Source: Cellulomonas algicola (GTDB lineage Bacteria > Actinomycetota > Actinomycetes > Actinomycetales > Cellulomonadaceae). From it: a DNA stretch of 44,642 nucleotides. This document shows positions 1 to 7,150 of this stretch, piece after piece (position 1 is the first letter of the stretch; each line of letters begins with the position of its first letter). Position numbers and translations under genes: made by a program. The stretch lies in assembly GCF_003851725.1 (NCBI RefSeq), contig NZ_BHYL01000050.1, forward strand, positions 1-44,642, written 5' to 3'. The notes beneath the pieces were generated by a model. The model worked only from the letters and a program-made list of their open reading frames with translations. It was not told the origin of the DNA and did not search any database.

Positions 1-164
1 GCGCGCACGTCGAGGCGCGACGCGCTCGCGGTCGCGACCGGGGAGGCGACGACGAGGGCGACGAGCGCGGCCAGGGCGGCGATCCCGCGGCGGCGGTCGC
101 GGCGGCGCGTGGAGCCGGCACGGCGGTCGCGGTGCCGGGTGCGGGCGGTGGAGGTGGCGCTCAT
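1..164 (-). CDS. Secreted protein, SipW-cluster substrate (N-terminus only)
   Basis: Only the first 54 codons are in the window; the gene runs off the left edge. The ATG overlaps the stop of the upstream gene (ATGA), so it is the last visible member of the minus-strand operon and probably translationally coupled. The protein has a very Arg-rich N-terminus of about 27 residues, then a hydrophobic stretch (IAALAALVALVVA), then ATASASRLDV. That A-S-A-S-R-L box recurs in four other proteins of this locus and probably marks the signal peptidase site. It is likely processed by one of the two local SipW-like peptidases (inference). The mature part is out of view, so no function is assigned. Confidence 0.7.
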   Translation of the reverse strand, partial: MSATSTARTRHRDRRAGSTRRRDRRRGIAALAALVALVVASPVATASASRLDVR

Positions 165-583
165 GACAGAGTCACCACGAGGGAGCGGACCGCCGTCGCG
201 GTCACGGGGGCGAACCCGCCGAGGCGCACCGTGGTCGCGCCGGCAGGGAGCGGACCGCTCGCGGACAGCAGCAGGGAGCCGGCGGCGTCGTGCCCGGTGA
301 CGGCGACGGTGCGGCCGGCGCAGGCGGTCGCGTCCACGTCGAGGACGTCGACGGCGGCGACGCGGTCGGTGTCGACACCGCCGACCTGCTCGAACGCCAG
401 ACGGGTCGTGACGTCGACGTCGCACGGGGCGCTCGCGACCGCGGCGCCCGAGGCGACCCGGTCGTGCGCGGCGACGTCGAGGCGCGCCGCCGACGCGGAC
501 GTCAGGCCGCCCACGAGGGCGAGCCCGAGGACGACGACACCCGTGCGGGTGGCGCGGGTGCGCAGGTCAGCGGTCCGAGGCAA
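161..583 (-). CDS. Secreted protein with SipW-type signal region
   Basis: A protein of about 140 residues in the operon with the signal peptidase gene just upstream. I chose the TTG at 583 because AGGAGG at 590-595 sits six bases before it and the overlap with the peptidase stop is only 17 bases. An ATG at 634 is in frame but would overlap by 68 bases and has no visible ribosome binding site. After a short basic N-terminus come a hydrophobic segment (GVVVLGLALVGGLTSASA) and the box ASAARLDV, then HDRVASGAA, a phrase also found in the 1156-1587 product. Two Cys (APCDV, ATACAG) could form a disulfide. The remainder looks like a small beta-rich domain. Probable extracellular matrix or fibre component (inference). 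Confidence 0.75.
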   Translation of the reverse strand: MPRTADLRTRATRTGVVVLGLALVGGLTSASAARLDVAAHDRVASGAAVASAPCDVDVTTRLAFEQVGGVDTDRVAAVDVLDVDATACAGRTVAVTGHDAAGSLLLSASGPLPAGATTVRLGGFAPVTATAVRSLVVTLS

Positions 584-1130
584 CGGGCACCTCCTGGGCG
601 GGCTGGTCGGCGCCCTCCGGGACGGTGCGGTCACGCGCGGGCCACAGCAGCCAGCCCGCGACGACCAGCGCGAGCGCGATCCACGTCGTGGGTGCTGCGA
701 GCACCGGCGTCACGGCGCCGAGTCCCGCCACGTGCCAGCGGACGACGCCCGCGACGTCGTCGGCCGTCGGGTGCCAGACGTCGTCCCAGCCGTTGTTGTC
801 GCCGCGCGTCGTCCAGCCGGTCGCGGCGTCGCCCCCGACGACCCGGTGGACGACGTAGCCGTCGACGCCGTCGGGGCGGTAGACGATCACGTCGCCCACC
901 TCCACGGCGCCGGCGCGCGCGACGACCAGGTCACCCGAGGCGAACGTGGGGTCCATCGACTCGCCGGCGACGACGACGAGCGTGGTCCCGCCGCCCCATG
1001 CCGTGGGCCACAGGAGGACGGCGACGGCGAGGACGAGGGCGGCGGGCACCCACGCCACGACCCGCCGCCAGGGCGCGCGGGTCCGCGTGGTCGCGGTCCT
1101 GGCGGCCGCGGGCGGCGTGGTCGGGGTCAT
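567..1130 (-). CDS. sipW: SipW-like signal peptidase I (Ser/His type)
   Basis: A 187-residue membrane protease that removes signal peptides at the outer face of the membrane. The catalytic serine is in GESMDPTF (Ser58). The second catalytic position lies in YVVHRVVGG, where His95 replaces the Lys of ordinary bacterial LepB. This is the ER/SipW-type Ser/His arrangement. The GDNN box (residues 110-113) is present. One membrane segment lies near residues 25-43 and a second near 148-164, which fits the SipW topology. The ribosome binding site GAGGAGG precedes the ATG. It sits between two small secreted-protein genes and is probably dedicated to them. A paralogue lies at 3735-4373. Confidence 0.9.
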   Translation of the reverse strand: MTPTTPPAAARTATTRTRAPWRRVVAWVPAALVLAVAVLLWPTAWGGGTTLVVVAGESMDPTFASGDLVVARAGAVEVGDVIVYRPDGVDGYVVHRVVGGDAATGWTTRGDNNGWDDVWHPTADDVAGVVRWHVAGLGAVTPVLAAPTTWIALALVVAGWLLWPARDRTVPEGADQPAQEVPVASDR

Positions 1131-1155
1131 GGGCTTCCTCCTCGGCGACGGGTGG

Positions 1156-1587
1156 TCAGGCGTTCTTCACCAGGACGACGGACACGGTGTCGAGCTCGTC
1201 GTGGCTGGTGAGCCCGCCCGCGATGGGCTGCGGGGCGGCGGGGTCGAACGCGATGCCGACGGTGTCGGACGCGCCGACGTAGACGGTGCCGCTCCAGTCG
1301 CCGAGGTCGACGCCGGGGGGCACGTCGGACAGGGCGATCGTGAGGACGACCGGCACGGCACCGGAGGCGTCCGGCGGCGTGGTGCCGTCACGCTCGGTGC
1401 TCAGGGTCGCGACGGCACCCGTCAGCCCGTCGACGTCGGTTGCGACGCCGGACGCGACGCGGTCCTCGGCACCGACGACGAGCTGCGAGGCGGACGCCGT
1501 GGCCAGGCCGGCGATGCCGATCCCGACGAGGGCGACCGCGGCGATCCGCTTGCGGTTGTCCTTCTTCTGGTTCGTCTGCGTGGTCAT
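1156..1587 (-). CDS. Small secreted protein, SipW-type substrate, first gene of operon
   Basis: A 143-residue protein. The ATG at 1587 has AGGAGG at 1594-1599 six bases upstream; the reading frame runs further back to 1806, but that part has no good start signal. The N-terminus is basic and polar (TNQKKDNRKR), followed by a hydrophobic helix (IAAVALVGIGIAGLATA) and ASASQLVVG. EDRVASGVA matches the HDRVASGAA phrase of the 161-583 product. No cysteine is visible in the mature part. The peptidase gene starts 25 bases downstream, so enzyme and substrate are co-transcribed. No known fold is recognised; a TasA-like structural subunit is possible by context only. Confidence 0.85.
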   Translation of the reverse strand: MTTQTNQKKDNRKRIAAVALVGIGIAGLATASASQLVVGAEDRVASGVATDVDGLTGAVATLSTERDGTTPPDASGAVPVVLTIALSDVPPGVDLGDWSGTVYVGASDTVGIAFDPAAPQPIAGGLTSHDELDTVSVVLVKNA

Positions 1588-1777
1588 GGTGCACCTCCTG
1601 GTCCGCGTTTCGTCCCGGTCGGTCCGAGCCGTTGTTGCGAACCGTTCTTGTTGACGCATCCAGGGTGCGGGTCCATGCGAACGCATCGATAGGACGCTGG
1701 TCCCAGCGAATTGGACAAGCGTCCAGACAAACCCACGGCGACCAGCGATGACGCCGCACGGTGTGGATCGCGCCACA
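1588..1777. promoter_or_regulatory. Divergent intergenic region of the SipW operon and the SGNH hydrolase gene
   Basis: About 190 bases separate the minus-strand operon from the plus-strand hydrolase. It contains the inverted repeat CGCTGG/CCAGCG (1695-1700, 1703-1708), nested in GGACGC...GCGTCC. This may be an operator or a transcript hairpin. No convincing -35/-10 pair was found on either strand, though the region must hold the operon promoter. Confidence 0.35.
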
Positions 1778-2590
1778 ATGTCCCGCGTGAGCACCCCCGC
1801 CGACACCCCCCGCTGGAACCGCTACGTCGCGATCGGCGACTCGTTCACCGAAGGGCTCTGGGACTCCCCCGACGGCCCCGACTCGCCGACGCGCGGCTGG
1901 GCGGACGTCCTGGCCGCCCGCCTCTCGCAGCGTCGCACCGCCGCAGGCGAGACCCCGCTCGAGTACGCCAACCTGGCGATCCGCGGCCGGCTGCTGCGGC
2001 CGATCCTCGTCGAGCAGGTGCCCGCGGCCCTCGCGATGAAGCCCGACCTGGTCAGCCTGGTGGGTGGCGGGAACGACATCCTGCGCCCCGCCGCGGACGT
2101 CGACCGGCTGGCCCGGCTGCTCGAGCAGGCCGTCGTGCGGCTGCGCGAGGCCGGCGTCGACGTGCTGCTCGGCACGGGTGTCGACGCCTCCGACAGCCCA
2201 CTCGTGCGGGCGACCCGCACGCGCGTCGGCATCTACAACGCGCACATCTGGTCGATCGCCCGCCGGCACGACGCGCACGTCGTCGACCTGTGGGGCATGC
2301 GCAGCCTGCGCGACTGGCGGATGTGGGCCGACGACCGGATCCACCTGACGTCCGACGGGCACGCGCGCGTCGCGCAGGCCGCGCTCGTCGGCCTCGGGCT
2401 CGAGCCCGACGAGCCGCGCTGGGACGACCCGCTCGCGCCGCTGCCCCCCACGCCCCGGCTCGAGCAGCTCCGCGGCGACGCGCAGTGGCTCCGCGAGCAC
2501 GTCTACCCGTGGGCGACGCGTCGCCTGCGCGGGCGCTCCTCGGGCGACACGCGCGTGCCGAAGCGCCCGGTCCTCACGCCGCTCGACTAG
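1778..2590 (+). CDS. SGNH/GDSL-family hydrolase
   Basis: A 270-residue esterase/lipase-fold protein. Block I is AIGDSFTEG with nucleophile Ser22, the oxyanion residues are in VGGGNDI (Asn99), and the catalytic Asp-His pair is in DDRIHLTSDGH (Asp186, His189). No signal peptide is visible, so it is probably cytoplasmic. The start is uncertain. The ATG at 1778 has no Shine-Dalgarno sequence. A GTG at 1787 lies seven bases after CACAAT (1774-1779), a plausible -10 element, and could be a leaderless start. It sits on the opposite strand between two related SipW operons. Substrate unknown; deacylation of lipids or cell-wall sugars is typical for the family. Confidence 0.9.
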   Translation: MSRVSTPADTPRWNRYVAIGDSFTEGLWDSPDGPDSPTRGWADVLAARLSQRRTAAGETPLEYANLAIRGRLLRPILVEQVPAALAMKPDLVSLVGGGNDILRPAADVDRLARLLEQAVVRLREAGVDVLLGTGVDASDSPLVRATRTRVGIYNAHIWSIARRHDAHVVDLWGMRSLRDWRMWADDRIHLTSDGHARVAQAALVGLGLEPDEPRWDDPLAPLPPTPRLEQLRGDAQWLREHVYPWATRRLRGRSSGDTRVPKRPVLTPLD

Positions 2591-2611
2591 CGGGTCACCG
2601 GCGCGTCCCCG

Positions 2612-3730
2612 TCAGCGGTCGACGACGCAGGTGGAGAACGAGAAGCTCTGCGTCCCGACGATGTTCGACGCCGTCCGCGAGGTGGTCTGGAAGACGTAGG
2701 GACCGCTGAGCGACGGCACGACCGTCCGGTCCAGGCGCCACTCGTCGCCGCCGTACCGCCAGGCGTCGGGCGACCCGCCCGCCGACCGGAGCCGCGCCAC
2801 GGCCGCGGTCATGTCGACCGGCGTCTGCCACGCCACGTAGAACGGCGACGTGCCGTTGCCGGTGACGGTCGTGACCACGCACGCCTCACGGTCGGTCCAC
2901 GTGCCCTGCGCGGACGACACCGTGTAGGCGGACGGGGTCACGACGGCGCCGGGCAGCGAGTAGTTGCACACGGTGACCGTGCGCACCTGGCCGGCGACGA
3001 CCGTGTCGTACGGCTGCCAGACGTCGGTGCGCCCGGAGATCTTGATCAGCCCCGCCGCGCTGGGGGCGCCGAGCTGGTACTTCCACGACTCGTCGCCCTG
3101 CAGCGAGTACCCCGTGCGCGCGCCGTTGAACGGCGCCTGCGCGGTGTCGATCCAGGCGGACCAGACGATCGGCGTCGTGGACCGCGTCGTGACGCGGATC
3201 GTGAAGCACGCCTGCTGCCCGCTCGTCGCGTTGGTGAGGTCCCACGTCACGGTGGTGTCGAACGCCGAGCCGTCGGGTCCCGGGTACACGGGACCGGCGG
3301 CGGCGGGCGGGACCCAGGTGGCGGCCACGGGCCAGCCGTCGCCCGCGACGAGGACGCGCGCGGTCGTCGTGGTCGGGGCGGTGAACGGGGTGCTCGTCGT
3401 GGCGGTGAACGCACCGCCCGCGAGGTGGCCCGTGGAGTCGAGCAGCACGGTCCCGGCGCTCGTGGCGAGCAGGACGCGCCCGGTGGCGCACGTCCCGCCG
3501 AGCCCGGTGACGGTGACCTGCGTGTACTGCCCGCCGACCGCGGAGCCGCTCGGGGTCACGGTCGCGGGGCCGGTGGCGCAGCGCTGCACGGCCGCGGCGT
3601 AGGGCTGCGCGGGCTTCGCGAGGGTCAGGCGGGCCGCGCTCGCCTCACCGAGCCCGAGGACGGCGACGACGAGCACGAGCACCGTGACGACCAGCCCGGC
3701 GGTGCGCGGGCGCAGCAGGGTCCGGTGCAC
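2612..3730 (-). CDS. Large secreted beta-rich protein, SipW-type substrate
   Basis: A 372-residue protein starting at a GTG four bases after the stop of the second signal peptidase gene, so co-translation is likely. The N-terminus (HRTLLRPRTAG, then VVTVLVLVVAVLGLG) leads into EASAARLTL, the box shared by this locus. The mature part is rich in Thr, Val, Ser and Trp, with at least five Cys (RCATG, GTCAT, QACFT, TVCNY, EACVV) and one more near the C-terminal end (STCVVDR). It reads like two or three Ig-like beta domains. No catalytic motif was seen. It could be the tip or adhesin subunit of a surface structure built from the smaller paralogues (inference). Confidence 0.85.
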   Translation of the reverse strand: MHRTLLRPRTAGLVVTVLVLVVAVLGLGEASAARLTLAKPAQPYAAAVQRCATGPATVTPSGSAVGGQYTQVTVTGLGGTCATGRVLLATSAGTVLLDSTGHLAGGAFTATTSTPFTAPTTTTARVLVAGDGWPVAATWVPPAAAGPVYPGPDGSAFDTTVTWDLTNATSGQQACFTIRVTTRSTTPIVWSAWIDTAQAPFNGARTGYSLQGDESWKYQLGAPSAAGLIKISGRTDVWQPYDTVVAGQVRTVTVCNYSLPGAVVTPSAYTVSSAQGTWTDREACVVTTVTGNGTSPFYVAWQTPVDMTAAVARLRSAGGSPDAWRYGGDEWRLDRTVVPSLSGPYVFQTTSRTASNIVGTQSFSFSTCVVDR

Positions 3731-3734
3731 GGCG

Positions 3735-4373
3735 TCAGCCGCCGGCGGGGGTGAGCGCGGGGCGCCGGGTGCCGTCGTCGTCGACGGCCGGCGTCCCGGT
3801 GGGGAGGTCGTCGGCGGCCGGGTCCGGACCGCTGGCAGGTGCGGGGGTCGGGTCGGCGTCGTCGGTGTCGTCCTCGTCGCGCGACGACGGCCAGACGAGC
3901 AGGGCGCCCGCGATGAGCAGGCACGACCCGAACACCCACGGCGACGCGACGAGCCGGCCGACGAGCCCGACCTTCGCGACGTGGAGCTGCGCGACGCCGA
4001 GGACCTGGTCGTTCGTGGGGGCGAACGGGTCGGTCCAGTCGTTGTTGTCGCCCTGGACGACCCAGCCGTTCGTGCCGTCGCCCCCGATGAGGCGGTGGAT
4101 GATCCGCCCGCCGTCGAGCTCGTCGGGGCGGTAGACCACGACGTCGCCGACCTGCGGCTCGCCGCAGCGCGAGACCACGAGGTCGCCCGTCTCGTACGTC
4201 GGCTCCATCGAGTGCCCGGAGACGATCGTCAGCGTCGTGCAGCCGCCCAGGTTCGTCGGCCACAGCAGCCACGCGGCGACCGCGGCCGCGGAGTAGAGCA
4301 GGACCGACGCGACGGCACGCAGCACCCGGTGCGCGAGGTGCGCACCGGGTGCCGTCGTGACGTCGCTGGTCAT
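3735..4373 (-). CDS. sipW: SipW-like signal peptidase I (Ser/His type), second copy
   Basis: A 212-residue protein with the same layout as the peptidase at 567-1130. A membrane segment near residues 22-38 is followed by SGHSMEPTY with Ser55, GDVVVYRP, IIHRLIGGDG with His93, and QGDNN. A second hydrophobic segment lies near 145-161. A charged tail of about 50 residues (many Asp, Pro, Ala) is missing from the first copy. The ATG at 4373 is five bases beyond the preceding stop. The reading frame is open further upstream, but that part overlaps the substrate gene antiparallel to its composition and is a shadow. It probably processes the products at 4379-4804 and 2612-3730 (inference from order). 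Confidence 0.9.
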   Translation of the reverse strand: MTSDVTTAPGAHLAHRVLRAVASVLLYSAAAVAAWLLWPTNLGGCTTLTIVSGHSMEPTYETGDLVVSRCGEPQVGDVVVYRPDELDGGRIIHRLIGGDGTNGWVVQGDNNDWTDPFAPTNDQVLGVAQLHVAKVGLVGRLVASPWVFGSCLLIAGALLVWPSSRDEDDTDDADPTPAPASGPDPAADDLPTGTPAVDDDGTRRPALTPAGG

Positions 4374-4378
4374 CGGTC

Positions 4379-4804
4379 TCAGCCGTCGATGCTGACCGCG
4401 AACGAGGAGATCGTGTTGTAGTCGACGCCGGCCGGGAGTGCGAAGGCGACGAGCGTGGCCGTGGTGTGCGGCGCGGTGAGCGTCTTGGGGGTGAGCTCCG
4501 TGTACGAGCCCGACGCGGTCTTCCACGCGACGCGGATCGTCTTGCCCTGGCAGTCGGCGTCGATGTTGCTGAACTGCACCTCGGACGGCGCGTAGCCGGT
4601 GGTGCCGAGTGTCGGCGTCTTGTACTTGGCGGTGACGGCGCCCGTCGCGGCCTTCTGGCAGGTCGCGTCGACGCTCACGGTGCCCGTCGCGGCGGTGCCG
4701 TTCGAGGTGAGGTTGAGCTGCGACGCGGACGCGAGGGACAGGCCGGCGACGCCGAGGACGGCCAGGCCGACGGCCAGGCCCTTGCGGGTCGAGAACTTCG
4801 CCAT
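4379..4804 (-). CDS. Small secreted protein, SipW-type substrate, first gene of second operon
   Basis: A 141-residue protein. GGAG lies about seven bases upstream of the ATG at 4804. A short basic N-terminus (AKFSTRKG) and hydrophobic stretch (LAVGLAVLGVAGLSLA) lead to SASQLNLTSNG, so the box ASASQL is intact. Two Cys (DATCQKA, DADCQGK) could pair. The mature domain is rich in Thr and Val and probably beta-structured. It is the first gene of an operon that repeats the order of the neighbouring cluster: small substrate, peptidase, larger substrate. A fibre-forming subunit is a contextual guess; no family was assigned from sequence. Confidence 0.88.
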   Translation of the reverse strand: MAKFSTRKGLAVGLAVLGVAGLSLASASQLNLTSNGTAATGTVSVDATCQKAATGAVTAKYKTPTLGTTGYAPSEVQFSNIDADCQGKTIRVAWKTASGSYTELTPKTLTAPHTTATLVAFALPAGVDYNTISSFAVSIDG

Positions 4805-5030
4805 GGTGACTCCTGGATCGTGACGACGCGGGTCGGCGTGTCGTCGATCCGCACGGCCTCCGGTTGCGGAGCGCCGTCGCAGACGCTACGAACCTCCGAT
4901 CGACCGCGGTCGGGCCGGCCTGGGTGCCAGCACCTGGGCCGCCGGGAACGTCGTTTTCTTTCACCCGGAGCGGATCCGGCCGATCCTGGACGACCGTCCA
5001 TGAAGCGGACAGGGCCGGTGTGACCTGCGC
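4805..5030. promoter_or_regulatory. Upstream region of the second SipW operon
   Basis: This region holds the promoter of the minus-strand operon and the 3' flank of the kinase gene. A TAGCGT element in minus orientation at 4883-4888 fits an actinobacterial -10 (TANNNT) and would give a leader of about 70 bases. No clear -35 was seen. A GGTGC/GCACC repeat around 4921-4935 may fold but has a very short loop. Confidence 0.35.
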
Positions 5031-6239
5031 CTACGGCCGAACGGGTGACGCCTTGTGGCCGCCGGTGCCGAGCGGGATGCGCGCGACGAGCCGTGCGCCG
5101 CGACCGGCCCCCGGCTCGAGCGCGACGGAGCCGCCGACGAACGTCAGGCGCTGGCGCATCCGGGCAGTCCCCGACGCGACGCCCGCGGTCCCCTCGTCGT
5201 AGAGCGCGCCGTCGTTCTCGACCGCGACGACGAGCACGCCGTCCTGCACGTCGACCGACGCCGTGATCGACGTCGCCGGCCCGTGCTTGAGCGAGTTCGT
5301 CACGCCCTCCTCGACGACCCGCACCGCGAGGAGCCGCTCGGGCACCGTGAGCCGCGGGTGCGCCGGGTCGTCGTAGGCGCGCACGGCGTCGGTCACGTCG
5401 AGGCGGGTCGCGATGCTGGCGGGGAGCCGCCCGAGCAGCGCGCGCACCGCGGGCACGAGGCCGAGCTCGAGCCGGTCCGGGTACAGCAGCCGGCTCATCT
5501 CGCGCACGTCGGCCGCGCGGGCCTGCTCGAGCTCGCCCCGGATCCAGTGCAGGTCGTCGAGGTCGCCCGGGTCGAGCGGGCCCTGCTCAGCGTGCGCCGC
5601 GATCTGGTCGAGCCGCGCCTCGACGAGCACGAGCTTGTTCTGCAGCGTGCCGTGCAGCCCTTCCGCGACCTCCCGCCGGACGCGGATCTCCTCCTGCTCG
5701 AGCGCCCGGACGGCGTTCTCGACGAGGACCGCCTCACGCTCGGCACCGCGGATCTGCGCACGCAGGCGGCGCCTCGCGACGAGCCCCCACATGCCGATCG
5801 CGCCCGAGATCACCCCGATGACCAGCCCCGAGAACAGCTCGGCCTCGACCACCTCGCGCGTCGGGTCCTCGTAGACGCCCAGCAGCTGCTGCGCGCCGAT
5901 GCGCAGGACCGCGCACGCGGTCGCGGCGAACAGCAGCGAGACGGCCATGTGCCAGATGCGCGTCGCCCGGTGCGCGTTGACGACGGCGAGGACCGCGACG
6001 AGGCCGACGACGGCGGCGAAGTTGGCGCCGAGCCGGCTCCAGACGCTGACCGACTGCCAGTCCTCGACGACGCGGCTGTAGATGTACGTCGTCTGGAGGG
6101 CCGCGCCGACCGCGTAGCCGGTCGCGACGATGCCGCTCGCCCGCAGCAGCCCGACGCGGTCGCTGCGCAGGTCGCGGGCGCGGCGGGCGACGAGGGCGGC
6201 CGACTCGTCGTCGGCGGACGTGCTGCGGGTGGTGGGCAT
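5031..6239 (-). CDS. Sensor histidine kinase, HisKA_3/NarL-type
   Basis: A 402-residue membrane sensor kinase that would phosphorylate the divergent LuxR-type regulator at 6357. Four hydrophobic segments lie between about residues 31 and 155. The dimerisation region contains VRREVAEGLHGTLQNKL, with His196 as the phospho-acceptor. The ATP-binding domain shows VVEEGVTNSLKHG (N box) and later SGTARMRQRL, with a GAGRGARL glycine motif. No extracellular sensing domain is obvious, so the signal may be sensed in the membrane. The ATG at 6239 has GGGA six bases upstream. The frame is open on to 7463, but that stretch is antisense to the response regulator and is not real coding. Confidence 0.88.
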   Translation of the reverse strand: MPTTRSTSADDESAALVARRARDLRSDRVGLLRASGIVATGYAVGAALQTTYIYSRVVEDWQSVSVWSRLGANFAAVVGLVAVLAVVNAHRATRIWHMAVSLLFAATACAVLRIGAQQLLGVYEDPTREVVEAELFSGLVIGVISGAIGMWGLVARRRLRAQIRGAEREAVLVENAVRALEQEEIRVRREVAEGLHGTLQNKLVLVEARLDQIAAHAEQGPLDPGDLDDLHWIRGELEQARAADVREMSRLLYPDRLELGLVPAVRALLGRLPASIATRLDVTDAVRAYDDPAHPRLTVPERLLAVRVVEEGVTNSLKHGPATSITASVDVQDGVLVVAVENDGALYDEGTAGVASGTARMRQRLTFVGGSVALEPGAGRGARLVARIPLGTGGHKASPVRP

Positions 6240-6356
6240 CGTTCGTCCCTGCGGGCCGTGCGGGTGCACCGGACGGGTGCTCGTGCGCGTGGCGTCGGTC
6301 ACGTCAGACGCTCCGGGTGACTGACGCGTGGCGCGGCGACGACGATACTTGCCCCG
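6240..6356. promoter_or_regulatory. Divergent promoter region of kinase and response regulator
   Basis: GATACT at 6344-6349 followed by exactly seven bases and the ATG at 6357 is a typical leaderless start for the response regulator. The kinase on the other strand starts at 6239 with a Shine-Dalgarno sequence. Both genes can therefore be controlled from one short region. Confidence 0.55.
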
Positions 6357-7025
6357 ATGAACGCTGCCGCGAACGGCCCGGTGCGCGTCGCCGTGGTCGA
6401 GGACCAACCACTCTTCCGCTCCATGCTCGAGCGGATGCTCGACGACACCGACGGCCTGCAGGTCGTGGTGGCCACGGGCACGGTGACCGAGGCGACACGC
6501 CTGCTCCCGCCCGGCGCGGTGGACGTCGTCGTGCTCGACGTGGACCTGCCGGACGGCAACGGGATCGCCCTGGGTGTCACCCTGCGGCGCCGTCAGCCCG
6601 CGCTCGGGGTGCTCCTGCTGTCGGCGCACGACGCGATGGACCTGCTGCTCGACCTGCCGCCCGACGTCGCCGCCGGCTGGGGCTACCTGTCGAAGACGTC
6701 GTCGACGAGCGAGGAGGTGCTCGTCTCGGCGGTGCGCGCGGCGGCGGTCGGCGAGACGGTGCTCGACCCGGCGCTGCTCGCCCGGATGGCGCCGCGCGCG
6801 GGGTCGGCGGTGTCGCGCCTGACGGACCGCCAGTACGAGGTGCTGCGGCTGCTCGCCGAGGGCCTGTCGAACGCGGGCATCGGCGCGCGACTGGGGATCA
6901 CGGAGAAGTCGGTGCAGAACCACGTCAACGCGCTGTACGCGACGCTCGGCATCGACACCGACCCGAGTCGGAACCCGCGGGTGAGCGCGGCGCTGCGCCT
7001 GCTCGCGGAGACGGGTCCCGTCTAG
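6357..7025 (+). CDS. LuxR/NarL-family response regulator
   Basis: A 222-residue two-component regulator. The receiver domain (about 9-130) has the acidic pair ED at residues 15-16, the phosphorylation site Asp61 in VVVLDVDLPDG and a Lys in YLSKTSS. The C-terminal LuxR helix-turn-helix reads LTDRQYEVLRLLAEGLSN through GITEKSVQNHVNALY. The transcript is probably leaderless, as GATACT lies seven bases before the ATG. It is divergent from a HisKA_3 kinase, its likely partner. Targets are unknown; the palindrome-rich promoter immediately downstream (7073-7135) has different half-sites and may answer to another regulator. Confidence 0.93.
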   Translation: MNAAANGPVRVAVVEDQPLFRSMLERMLDDTDGLQVVVATGTVTEATRLLPPGAVDVVVLDVDLPDGNGIALGVTLRRRQPALGVLLLSAHDAMDLLLDLPPDVAAGWGYLSKTSSTSEEVLVSAVRAAAVGETVLDPALLARMAPRAGSAVSRLTDRQYEVLRLLAEGLSNAGIGARLGITEKSVQNHVNALYATLGIDTDPSRNPRVSAALRLLAETGPV

Positions 7026-7072
7026 CCCGTCCGGTCCGTCTGCCCTGGTCTGTGGCATTCTTCCGCGATCGC

Positions 7073-7135
7073 TTGACCGGTACAGTCCCATGGATCTACT
7101 GTACCGGTATACCGATCTGTAGCGGTACAGATCGG
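7073..7135 (+). promoter_or_regulatory. Promoter with overlapping palindromic operators
   Basis: TTGACC (7073-7078) and TACTGT (7097-7102) are spaced 18 bases apart and form a good sigma-70-type promoter. Overlaid on it is the perfect inverted repeat ACCGGTACAGT (7076-7086) / ACTGTACCGGT (7098-7108). A perfect ten-base palindrome CGGTATACCG follows at 7105-7114. Then comes a stem CCGATCTGTA (7112-7121) / TACAGATCGG (7126-7135) with a four-base loop, right before the ribosome binding site of the next ORF. The half-site CGGTACAG or a near copy occurs four times. A TetR- or GntR-type repressor is the usual reader of such sites (inference). Confidence 0.7.
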
Positions 7136-7150
7136 AAGGGAGAAGGACCC

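Noticed and set aside
7112-7135. Perfect hairpin as terminator of the response regulator gene
   Set aside because: It lies downstream of a complete promoter and directly before a ribosome binding site, so an operator or leader role fits better.
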